From Treponema sp. (GTDB taxonomy: Bacteria; Spirochaetota; Spirochaetia; Treponematales; Treponemataceae), in contig JAFUFU010000025.1 in NCBI GenBank assembly GCA_017469785.1, positions 1 to 64,000 on the forward strand: DNA of 64,000 bases. The letters are read 5' to 3'. The notes beneath the pieces were generated by a model. The model worked only from the letters and a program-made list of their open reading frames with translations. It did no database searches and was not told the DNA's origin. Shown here in pieces: positions 25,630 to 33,164 of this stretch. The translations under genes and the position numbers were made by a program. Positions within the stretch are counted from its first letter, which is position 1. Each line of letters opens with the position of its first letter.

Positions 25630-27207
25630 ATGACCTTACAAGAAGAAACCCAGAACAATAGCATCACATTAGACATAACCCAATTCCGCGAGAACAACCG
25701 TTACGAAGCAAAGCTCGCCAAAGGTGGTCTTCCAAAAAGCATCTGGGAGACTTATTCTGCGTTTGCGAATACAGACGGCGGACTGATTCTTCTTGGCGTG
25801 AAAGAAAATACTGACCACTCTTTTAAAATCGAAGGCGTGGAGAATCCCGAATTGCTCATCAAGACTTTCTAGGATACGGTGAACAATCAGAACAAGGTGA
25901 GCATAAATCTTCTGCTGAATAAGCATGTTTACACAAAGGAGATTGAAGGTAAGTCGGTCATCTTTATAGAAGTTCCTCGTGCCGAGCGTCAGTTCCGTCC
26001 TGTTTTTATTGATAAGGATGTGTTCCGCGGAACATATCATCGTAACGGAGAGGGTGATTATCATTGCACGAAGGAAGATATTTCCGAGATGTTCCGTGAT
26101 GCGAGCGTGGCAAGTGCGGACACAAAAGTTCTTACGGAAATGGACGAAAGCGTGTTCTGCATGGAGTCAATCAAAGGCTACCGCAATATCTTCCGCACTT
26201 TGCATGTAAATCATGTCTGGGATTCTTTGGACAACATAGATTTCTTGCGAAAAATCGGGGCTGTTGGATTGAGTACGGAAACTGGTAATCTTCATCCAAC
26301 TGCCGCTGGGCTTCTGGTGTTCGGGTATGAATATGAGATTGTCCGTGAGTTCCCGCAATATTTTTTGGATTATCAGGAGAAGTTTGATTCAAAAATCCGT
26401 TGGTCAGACAGAGTTGTTTCAACTTCCGGCGAATGGAGCGGAAATCTCTTTGACTTTTTCTTCAAGGCTGCGACAAAGTTGACATCAAACATAAAACGCC
26501 CGTTCAAGCTTGATGGCATTTTTAGAGTTGATGACACGCCTGTTCATAAAGCTGTCCGTGAAGCTCTGGTGAATACTCTCGTAAATGCGGATTATTACGG
26601 CAGACAGGGAATCGTGATTCAAAAATATCCGGAGAAATTTGTTTTTGAAAATCCTGGTTCATTCCGCATTCCTCTTCAAGATGCATTTGACGGCGGAACT
26701 TCCGATCCACGAAGTGCGACAATCCTCAAAATGTTCTCTATGATTGATATTGGCGAGCGGGCGGGAAGTAGTATTCCGGGGATTGTTTCTGTCTGGGAAG
26801 AAAATTTCAAAAGCAAGCCTGTGTATGAGCAGACTTCAAATCCATCTCGTGTGAAGACAACGCTTGATGTTTCGGAATATGTCGGTCTTGATGAGGACGC
26901 AAGCGATAACGGAGAACTTCAAGCGATAAATGCGATTTCAAGCGATAAATCAAGCGATAAAGATAAATTTCAAGCGATAAATGAAATTTCAAGCGACAAA
27001 TCTAATCAAAAACAGGAAAATGTTGAAAAAGAATTGCTGGCCATTTTGGCGGATAAACAGGAGCACTCAGTTTCTGAACTTGCAAAAGTCGTTGGATTGA
27101 GTCCTGCAAGAACCCGGTCTATTACTGCAGAACTGGTATCTAAGGGAGTAATTTCTGCAATAGGAGCAAACAGGAACAGGACTTATAGACTTGCAGATAA
27201 GAAATAG
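25630..27207 (+). pseudogene. AlbA_2-domain regulator interrupted by an amber codon
   Basis: Two frames in the same phase (80 codons, then 442) are separated only by TAG at 25870-25872. The first ends [10 protein letters not shown] and the next codons read DTVNNQNKVSINLL. AlbA_2 proteins usually have a tryptophan here (TFWDTVNN), so TGG to TAG explains the stop. The joined ~525-aa product has AlbA_2 ([23 protein letters not shown]), the HATPase_c_4-like VREALVNTLVNADYYG, a Ser/Asp/Lys repeat region (SSDKSSDKDK) and a winged helix (SVSELAKVVGLSPARTRSITAELVSKGVI). The rest is intact, so the loss is recent or suppressed. A GTG at 25879 could restart translation. Confidence 0.85.
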
Positions 27208-27260
27208 GCAAAATCATTGTGAGGAGATTTTTCCTTGTGAGGGGCGTTGTTTTGTTTCTG

Positions 27261-27363
27261 CGTTAAGGATTGTAGGGGCGCGAAGCGTTGCCGTAGGCAA
27301 TGTAGTGCGAAAGCACGGAACCCCGGAAAGCCTGACCCGAACGAAGAGAGGGGAACGCCCTTT
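27261..27363 (+). repeat. left element of PFOR-fragment cassette, copy 3
   Basis: CGTTAAGGATTGTAGGGGCG through GGGGAACGCCCTTT. It contains TTGCC-GTA-GGCAA (27288-27300) and GTGC-GAAA-GCAC (27305-27316); copy 1 has GCGCGATAGCAC at the latter site. A degenerate terminator (27219-27256) precedes it. Confidence 0.85.
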
Positions 27364-28385
27364 ATGGTATTCGATACAGAGATGTACGCTAGGAAGCTTG
27401 CTTCCAGAACTACAGGTGGACAGGCATCAAAGGCTTCTAACATCGGTGAAGTCTGATAGGGCAGCTCCGATTAACATTTGAGACGATTAATCGGAGCTGC
27501 CCTGACAATTTGCCGTGCAAATACGGACAAATTGCGACATTAAAGTAAACAATCAAAAAATCGCAATCGATTTTCTGATTGTTTTTTATGTTCGCTGCTG
27601 CTGGTAAGGAAATGGGCAAAAAGTCACTCTCTGAAATCGCTATGAGCTACGGCTATGTCTATGTCGGACAGATTGCTCTCGGTGCAAATCCTGCACAGGC
27701 TCTCAAAGTCATCCAGGAAGCAGAGGCTTACAATATGAAAGCTCGAAAACTGTTTTATTACAGCGCAACATGGATGTTGCGGTGCCTTAAAAAGACAGAA
27801 AAAACTGCGACAAGTTGAAAACTTGTCGTTACGGCACGGATGCCGAAATACGCTCCATGTGAGCTCCACGGTGTCAAGGGCGGTAGCTAGAATCGAAGAT
27901 TCGCAACCACTGTCAGGACGAGATGAAGGCAGCTGTAAAAGCCGGTTACTTAGGGAGCGACCGCCTGTGGCGGTCAAAACCTGTGAGACAGGTTTTGACC
28001 GATTCTCCGAGCAGCTATGCTGCGAAGGGAACCTCTTCAGCTTTAACCCGGCCCTCAAGGCAGAAGGCAAGAATCCGATTAAGCAAGAAACTTTATTTTT
28101 AGATAATTGATTTGCGAGTTTTCGGTAAGAAAACTCGTTAGCAACCGAAGGTTGCGTGCATTCCTCAACAACGAGACACGATACTCAGCTCTTACACGCA
28201 AGTTCCCGGAGCGAGCGCAATGCAAGTTTGTTGTTCGTCTACGAAAATTGCTTGTATAAGCAAAGAAAGTGTTACTGCGAGTTTTCGGCACGAAAACTCG
28301 TTAGTGAGCGTAGCGAACGACAAACGAACAGGCTGCTAAGGACAGATTCGTTCACTTGCAGAAGTTGGTGGAATTGTATAAGTAA
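27364..28385 (+). pseudogene. C-terminal fragment of PFOR, copy 3, heavily interrupted
   Basis: Same start and end as copies 1 and 2, and the same ARKLASR insert, but about 1.02 kb long because at least six palindromic stretches have replaced or entered the coding sequence. These lie at about 27456-27588 (three hairpins, the largest with a 17-bp stem), 27734-27846 (several hairpins), 27885-27904 (GAATC-GAA-GATTC), 27951-28027 (element E2, same site as in copy 2), 28078-28156 (CGAGTTTTC hairpin plus GCAACC-GAA-GGTTGC) and 28217-28322. Remaining coding pieces are nearly identical to copy 1. It shows insertion and replacement stages within one sequence. Confidence 0.92.
27951..28027 (+). repeat. 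three-hairpin element E2
   Basis: 77 bp, at the same codon position and of the same length as E1. It differs by changes such as GGCGGG to GGCGGT and GAGCG to GACCG next to hairpins. Shared position means the insertion predates the split of copies 2 and 3; copy 1 lacks it. Confidence 0.9.
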
Positions 28386-28431
28386 GATGTTTGTCATTGG
28401 GCGAAATGCCCGATGATGACTAGTAATTGAG

Positions 28432-28479
28432 AAATCGCCCCCTGCGAGAAATATTCTTGTGGGGAGCGATTTTTTTTAT
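28432..28479 (+). terminator. terminator carried with PFOR fragment, copy 3
   Basis: AAATCGCCCC...GGGGAGCGATTTTTTTT. The outer stem is changed from AACGCCC/GGGCGTT to AAATCGC/GCGATTT on both sides, a compensatory change relative to copies 1 and 2. Confidence 0.8.
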
Positions 28480-28576
28480 CTATGAAAATGAAAACTCGTG
28501 TAAATATAGAAAAACGCACTGTGTTTTCCTACTGTTCTTGATTAATTTTAAGTGCGTTTTTTGTCAGAATTATATT

Positions 28577-28771
28577 TTAATTATTATCAGTTTCTTGAAT
28601 TGGAAATTTTTTATCGGTAATTTCTTTTATATACTGTGGAAGTTTCATTCGTAAAAAATCGCATATTTCTTTTTGTGCATTACTTGAATTTCTCAAAAAT
28701 AAATCGCATGGCTCTACTTCTAAAGCATAGGCAAGCTTTATTAATAAATCAAACGAAGGCTTGGAGGAACG
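28577..28771 (-). pseudogene. 3' remnant of an XRE-family regulator
   Basis: Reading the minus strand from 28771 to the TAA at 28577-28579 gives about 64 codons including SSKPSFDLLIKLAYALEVEP and then CDLFLRNSSN. This is the end of a HTH_XRE domain plus a short tail. The helix-turn-helix N-terminus is missing, cut at the homopolymer-rich junction GGAACGCCCCCCCCG. The stretch 28480-28576 also holds a terminator-like hairpin (AAAAACGCACT...AGTGCGTTTTTT, 28510-28561). Confidence 0.7.
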
Positions 28772-28782
28772 CCCCCCCCGAA

Positions 28783-28840
28783 AAAAAAATCAAAAATTTA
28801 AACTACAGTGCCATTCTTTGACACCTTTAACTGATATACT
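28783..28840 (+). promoter_or_regulatory. operator dyad and -10 box of cassette 2
   Basis: AGTGCCattctttGACACC (28807-28825), with TATACT at 28835-28840, repeats the arrangement seen at 15286-15320. The ~24 nt to its left (AAATCAAAAATTTAAACTAC) are identical to those next to the dyad at 31213, upstream of the WYL gene, so this promoter region was copied from, or to, that locus. Confidence 0.7.
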
Positions 28841-28917
28841 TAATTCCAGAAAGCTAAAAAAGCGGCCAGTGTAACCTGCACGACCGCTTCGCCTAGAAAT
28901 TATTGCAGGAGCTTTTT

Positions 28918-29217
28918 ATGGGATTAATAGTTTTAGTTTTATGTTCGCCAGTTCTTATTCCGCTGCTTATTATCGCCTTCGTTCTCGGACTAAAGGGAGA
29001 TGAATGGTTTAATCACCAGCCGCCACGACAAAAACGCTGTTATTACTACGATGAAATTGATGATTATGAAGATGGTTTTAGCCCCGCCCGTTTTGACGAT
29101 GCAGCATCTTATGATTCTGGAAGCTCAGACAGCACCCTTTATGGCGGACTTCCGTATGGGGACGGCGAGCTTTTTCTTGTGGATAATGAAGATTTAATCG
29201 ACCAGATGGATTTTTGA
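28918..29217 (+). CDS. small acidic membrane protein, cassette 2
   Basis: A 99-aa protein starting at ATG 28918 behind GCAGGAGC; an in-frame TTG at 28903 lies upstream of the ribosome site. Residues 1-24 form a hydrophobic helix (LIVLVLCSPVLIPLLIIAFVLGL). The remainder is acidic and Tyr/Asp-rich (YYYDEIDDYEDG) and ends in LYGGLPYGDGELFLVDNEDL. The same ending, LYGGLPCGDGEIFLTDGED, is left in the remnant at 31232. It matches the cassette-1 protein in plan, and is followed 18 nt later by a DHD paralogue. Function unknown. Confidence 0.65.
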   Translation: MGLIVLVLCSPVLIPLLIIAFVLGLKGDEWFNHQPPRQKRCYYYDEIDDYEDGFSPARFDDAASYDSGSSDSTLYGGLPYGDGELFLVDNEDLIDQMDF

Positions 29218-29235
29218 CTTTTTGCAGGAGGAGCT

Positions 29236-29880
29236 ATGCTTTTAAAAACACGCGACAGAGATGAATATCTTTCAGGGCAGGTCGTTTATTATTTTGACCA
29301 CGACATTCCGATTAAAAATACCGCACAATTCCTTAATGAAATTGAAAAACGCGCAAAACCTGGCGAAATTACAATTCTTCAGCAAATAAAAGGCCGCCAT
29401 GTGAAATTCGAGGACAAATGGATTCATGACGGCTGGAGATTGTACTGTTATGACGACTATAAAACTTCATTTAAATATAATCTGGACATCCGTTTTGAGC
29501 GTCTTGTTGACGGACATTTCAGGCAATGGTTTATCTTTATGAAGGAAAAATCCCTGCAGTTATATCTAAGGGATACTTTTCATAATCAGCCCAAAAACAA
29601 CTGGGGTGAGTTCATAAAAACCGAGGATTCAGAGCATATCCAAAAAGGCCTGGGGCAAATACTCATAGAAGCAGCAGAATATATCGTACCATTTTTTCAT
29701 TCAACTAAAGTCATTGCGGCCACCAACAAGGCTGAATATCAGCTGCTGGAAGATTTACTGGATGGAGGCTGGAAGCTTGATGATGCAGCCGACACATTTT
29801 ATAAATATTGCGGCCTGCCACTTTGGATTTGTAATTTTAAGACGGAGAAGGACTTGGAGGGAAGAACTATATTAAGTTGA
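29236..29880 (+). CDS. 'DHD' family protein of unknown function, cassette 2
   Basis: A 214-aa protein behind GCAGGAGGAG. Residues 15-45 (VVYYFDHDIPIKNTAQFLNEIEKRAK) and the later VPFFHSTKVIAATN align with the 227-aa protein at 16702. Predicted fold is mixed alpha/beta with many Trp and Tyr; no signal peptide. Unlike cassette 1, no ATP-grasp or 59-aa gene lies between the acidic protein and this gene, so the DHD and acidic proteins form the minimal unit. The end ERTILS is plausible. Confidence 0.65.
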   Translation: MLLKTRDRDEYLSGQVVYYFDHDIPIKNTAQFLNEIEKRAKPGEITILQQIKGRHVKFEDKWIHDGWRLYCYDDYKTSFKYNLDIRFERLVDGHFRQWFIFMKEKSLQLYLRDTFHNQPKNNWGEFIKTEDSEHIQKGLGQILIEAAEYIVPFFHSTKVIAATNKAEYQLLEDLLDGGWKLDDAADTFYKYCGLPLWICNFKTEKDLEGRTILS

Positions 29881-30175
29881 TGTTCATCAAAGGCTTATTT
29901 TACGGGCACACCCCGAAGTACGCCTTTCAGTTGTATTTCGGGTCGGGCTATTCGTGGCTACGGCGTCTTACGCGCCTTCGGTGCTTCGCACTGGCCTTAC
30001 GGCCACCACTACTATCCCTTGTGCATGTGATAACATATAGTTTTTTGACAGAAAGGCACCTTAAAGATTTTTTCAACTTCACTTTTTCGGTAATTAGCCG
30101 AAAGGCGGAACCCATACGAGCACGAAAACGAGTGTGCTCGCGGAAAGCCTGACCCGCCGAAGGCGGGGAACGCCC
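29881..30175. repeat. hairpin-rich intergenic region
   Basis: No gene. It contains a GC-rich string of small inverted repeats (GGCGTCTTACGCGCC, GTGCTTCGCAC, GGCCTTACGGCC, about 29970-30003), then AGCCGAAAGGC, GAGCACGAAAACGAGTGTGCTC and CCCGCC-GAA-GGCGGG (30153-30167). It ends in the GCGGAAAGCCTGACCCG...GGGGAACGCCCTT block of the PFOR left element, directly against the stop of the WYL gene. Confidence 0.7.
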
Positions 30176-31174
30176 TTAATTTCCAAAGCATTCCCGCACT
30201 CTCCTCATCATCTTCTGGACTTCCTGACGGTACATGTCTTTTAGCTCAGGGGGATTAAGGACTTGTACGGCGGAACCGAAACTTAGAATCCAGTGGAGGG
30301 CCTCTTGCAGCTGGTTTGATTCGAAAGTCAGGAGGACGGTGCCGTCTTGGTTCTGATGGCAGCTTTGGTTTTTGTGCCAGGTGCGTTCGAGGATGTAGGT
30401 GTTCACGGATTTTTCAAAGAGGAGTTCGATTTTTTTTGCGGGGGTGTCGTTGCTCCAGATGCCGTAGTTGGGGTCGATGCGGATTTTCTCTTCGTATGCG
30501 GTATCGGGGGTGAATTCTTGGCAGAGGGTTAGGTTTTTCATGCGGGAGAGGCTGTAGGTGGCGAAGTCTTTTCGTTTGTGGCAGTAGCCGACGGCGTACC
30601 AGTCGCCTTTCTGGCAGTAGATTTTATATGGATCAAGTTCGTGCGGGCTGTATTCGGTGGCGCTGATTGAGCGGTAGCCGAAGCTGATTGTTCGGTGACT
30701 GCGGATTGCCTCAAAGAGGGCAGTGAAGATTTCCGGGTCGATATTGGGGAGAGGGTCTGAGATGAACTGCACATCGTTCAAAAGGGAGGTCTGAACCTGC
30801 ACCTGATTCGGCAGCATCTGGGCGATAGTGTCGTAGACCTTGGTAATTGTCGCTTTCAGGGGCGTGTTGTCGTATCGTTCCAGCAAAGGCAGGATTCCTG
30901 CAAGGGCCACCACTTCCCCCTCGCTCACAAGAACATTCTTTACGAAAAATGTCTGGTCGCTGTAATAGTAGCCTTTGTTGGTCCGGTCGTATTCAATGGG
31001 TGCGTTGTAGTAAAGCCTCAGCTCGTCGATGTCCCGGAGGATTGTCCTGCGGGAGACTTCAAGTTCTTTCATCAACCGTTCCACGCCGGGGTAGGCGATG
31101 GTCTGGATTGCCTTTTCCAGCTGCAGGAGCCGGAGTGACTTTACATGTGATTCACGGACTTTCATTTCTGCCAT
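30176..31174 (-). CDS. WYL-domain transcriptional regulator
   Basis: A 332-aa protein. The N-terminal winged helix-turn-helix is LMKELEVSRRTILRDIDELR. The WYL domain (about residues 165-245) has ISFGYRSISATEYSPHELDPYKIYCQKGDWYAVGYC and YSLSRMKNLTL, and a WCX-like C-terminal region ends the protein. WYL proteins sense ligands, probably nucleic-acid related, and control many defence loci (for example CapW/BrxR types). It is divergent from an acidic-protein remnant, with dyad AGTGCCgctcattGACACC (31213-31231) between them. The same dyad heads cassettes 1 and 2, so this is the likely regulator of both. TATGCT lies 6 nt before the ATG: leaderless. Confidence 0.85.
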   Translation of the reverse strand: MAEMKVRESHVKSLRLLQLEKAIQTIAYPGVERLMKELEVSRRTILRDIDELRLYYNAPIEYDRTNKGYYYSDQTFFVKNVLVSEGEVVALAGILPLLERYDNTPLKATITKVYDTIAQMLPNQVQVQTSLLNDVQFISDPLPNIDPEIFTALFEAIRSHRTISFGYRSISATEYSPHELDPYKIYCQKGDWYAVGYCHKRKDFATYSLSRMKNLTLCQEFTPDTAYEEKIRIDPNYGIWSNDTPAKKIELLFEKSVNTYILERTWHKNQSCHQNQDGTVLLTFESNQLQEALHWILSFGSAVQVLNPPELKDMYRQEVQKMMRRVRECFGN

Positions 31175-31212
31175 AATCCAAGCATAGCAAAAAAAATCAA
31201 AAATTTAAACTA

Positions 31213-31231
31213 CAGTGCCGCTCATTGACAC
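31213..31231. promoter_or_regulatory. operator dyad upstream of WYL gene
   Basis: AGTGCCgctcattGACACC, 38 nt before the WYL start and directly before the remnant of an acidic-protein gene. It is a sister of the dyads at 15286 and 28807, so autoregulation and control of the cassettes are likely. Confidence 0.7.
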
Positions 31232-31430
31232 CTTGACGAGGCCGATTATTTCGATTTTTACGCTGATGACCCCGATTTTTCCGATATTGCCCATGACGGC
31301 TATGACGATGACGGCGGATATAGCGACTATGGAGATGAGCTTTACGGCGGGCTTCCCTGTGGAGACGGAGAGATTTTCCTGACCGACGGGGAGGATTATA
31401 TGGACGAATGTCTGGACAGTATATTGTGAT
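31232..31430 (+). pseudogene. truncated acidic protein gene, cassette 3 remnant
   Basis: The frame from GAC at 31235 to TGA at 31428-31430 encodes DEADYFDFYADDPDF... ending in LYGGLPCGDGEIFLTDGED and YMDECLDSIL. It is homologous to the C-terminal half of the 99-aa protein at 28918. The start codon and membrane helix are missing: the coding part is fused directly to the operator, as if promoter, leader and helix were deleted. 31431-31520 resembles the ribosome-site region that precedes the DHD gene in cassette 2 (GCGAGGAGC), but the DHD gene is absent. Confidence 0.75.
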
Positions 31431-31564
31431 TTTGACGCGAGGAGCCTTTGACGGTGTTGTGATATATGAACTTGAATGGGAAAAAAGGAATAAAAAGTGG
31501 AAGACAAGAAAAACTGTGGTATAATGAAATTAGGAAAATTTTGCCAAATCAGGAGGATATTTTT

Positions 31565-31651
31565 ATGGCATACATCAGCAGTAAGGAATTCAAAACTTTG
31601 TTAAAGGAAGAACTGCAGGCACAACTTGACTTGCTTTTGGATAATGAATAA
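31565..31651 (+). CDS. 28-aa small protein, unknown
   Basis: ATG 31565 follows CAGGAGGA at good spacing and TATAAT at about 31521-31526. The product is helical and amphipathic (SSKEFKTLLKEELQAQLDLL). Promoter, ribosome site and stop make it a credible small gene, but it could be the leftover start of a lost gene. No relatives in the window. Confidence 0.4.
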   Translation: MAYISSKEFKTLLKEELQAQLDLLLDNE

Positions 31652-31683
31652 AAAAATTAAAGATGTATGGAGATAAACGGCTT

Positions 31684-31782
31684 ATCTTGGCTTAAGTTCA
31701 GAGACAGGTCTTATAGGCTTGCAGATAAGAAATAAGCGAACGCCCCTTGTGAGGAGATTTTTCCTTGCCAGGGGCGTTATTT
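31684..31782 (+). repeat. 3'-end fragment of AlbA_2 regulator plus cassette-type terminator
   Basis: 31708-31734 (TATAGGCTTGCAGATAAGAA then ATAA) repeats the last codons, YRLADKK-stop, of the AlbA_2 pseudogene at 27181-27207. A terminator AACGCCCC...GGGGCGTT (31739-31778) of the PFOR-cassette type follows. It marks the right border of the accessory region, against purD. Confidence 0.75.
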
Positions 31783-31785
31783 GCA

Positions 31786-33129
31786 TTAATTGCTTTCTGC
31801 GGCTCCGGGGAGACCGATGTCTTTTCGGAAGAACATTCCGCTGAATTTTATGCCGCCGAGGGCTTCGTAGGCGCTTTTCCAGGCTTCGTCAAATGTATCG
31901 CCATGGGCGGAGCAAGCGAGTACACGGCCGCCGCTTGTAACCAGACACGGTGTCTTTGAGCGCCGGTCATTGATTGCGCCGGCGATAAAAACTTTGGCCC
32001 CGGATGCGTCAATAACGTCGCTTGCAAATGTGATTGGCTTTCCTTTTTCGTATTTGAGAGGATATCCGCCGGAGACTGCGACAGGAGCTACCTGAAAGCC
32101 CTGCTTCCATTTTAAGCTGAATGAAGAAAGGCTTCCATTTGTGATAGCTTCGCACAACTCTGAGAAGTCGAAATCCATCATTGGCAGGACAGCCTGTGTT
32201 TCAGGGTCGCCCAATCTTACGTTATATTCCAGTGCTTTTGGACCGTCTTTTGTGAGCATGAGACCGAAGAAAATGAATCCTCTGTAATCCATCTTCTCGG
32301 CGATAAGGCCTTTGAGCGTTGGTTGCAGAATCCTTGCTTCAAATTCTGCCATTGTTTCCGGACTCACATCGCTGAGGGGGCATACTGCGCCCATTCCGCC
32401 TGTATTCGGGCCTTTTGCCCCGTCAAGAAGACGCTTGTGGTCGCGAGCTGGCAAGAATGCCTTGATGCATGCTTTTTCCTGAGCCGCGCTTTCTTCGGTG
32501 ACGCTTACCGCTGCCAAAACTGAAATCTCAACGCCCTGCAGATATTCTTCGATGACCAGTTTTTTACCGGCATCGCCTACTGCGGCTCCTGTCATCAAAT
32601 CCTCTACTGCTTTTTCTGCTTCTTCAAGGGTTTTTGCGACAACAACGCCCTTACCGGCTGCAAGTCCGTCTGCTTTTACAACGATTGGGGCGCCCTTTTC
32701 GCGGACATAAGAAAGGGCTTCGTTTTTATCAGTGAAAGTTTCGCTGGCAGCGCATGCAACGCCATATTTTTTCATGAAAATTTTTGAAAGGTCTTTTGAC
32801 GCTTCAAGAGCGGCTCCCTGTGATTTCGGGCCAACGGTCGGAATTCCTGAATTCCACAGTGAATCAGCGATTCCGTCTGCAAGGGGATCTTCCGGCCCTA
32901 TGACCGCGAAATTTACTTTTTCTTCGAGAGCGATACTTACAGCAGCATCATTCAATGAGAGGTTCTGCAAAGAAGGAGTGTCTTTCGGATCGATATTCCT
33001 GCATTTTGCTTCGTGAGCTGTGCCGCCGTTTCCCGGTACACAGATGACTTCTGATACGCGGTTTGACTGGGCGAGTTTCCATGCGATTGTGTGTTCCCGA
33101 CCGCCGCTTCCGATAACTAAAACTTTCAT
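31786..33129 (-). CDS. purD: phosphoribosylamine-glycine ligase
   Basis: A 447-aa ATP-grasp enzyme of purine synthesis (phosphoribosylamine + glycine + ATP to GAR). Marks: N-terminal VLVIGSGGREHTIAWKLAQS, PGNGGTA, IGPEDPLADGIAD, GPKSQGAALEASKDLSKIFM, VVKADGLAAGKGVVVA, GPNTGGMGAV and EYNVRLGDPETQAV. Length is slightly above the usual ~425. AGAGG about 8 nt upstream supports the start. It stands alone, between the accessory region and a diguanylate cyclase. Confidence 0.97.
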   Translation of the reverse strand: MKVLVIGSGGREHTIAWKLAQSNRVSEVICVPGNGGTAHEAKCRNIDPKDTPSLQNLSLNDAAVSIALEEKVNFAVIGPEDPLADGIADSLWNSGIPTVGPKSQGAALEASKDLSKIFMKKYGVACAASETFTDKNEALSYVREKGAPIVVKADGLAAGKGVVVAKTLEEAEKAVEDLMTGAAVGDAGKKLVIEEYLQGVEISVLAAVSVTEESAAQEKACIKAFLPARDHKRLLDGAKGPNTGGMGAVCPLSDVSPETMAEFEARILQPTLKGLIAEKMDYRGFIFFGLMLTKDGPKALEYNVRLGDPETQAVLPMMDFDFSELCEAITNGSLSSFSLKWKQGFQVAPVAVSGGYPLKYEKGKPITFASDVIDASGAKVFIAGAINDRRSKTPCLVTSGGRVLACSAHGDTFDEAWKSAYEALGGIKFSGMFFRKDIGLPGAAESN

Positions 33130-33164
33130 AGATTAACCTCTGGTTTATATTTTATGTAATAATT

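Noticed and set aside
25630..27207. TAG recoded as an amino acid genome-wide
   Set aside because: Several intact genes here end in TAG (for example those ending at 5173 and 15639), so TAG is a normal stop.
30316..31176. Plus-strand open frames over the WYL gene
   Set aside because: They are Cys/Arg-rich and Gly-rich shadows of the minus-strand regulator, with no ribosome sites or families.
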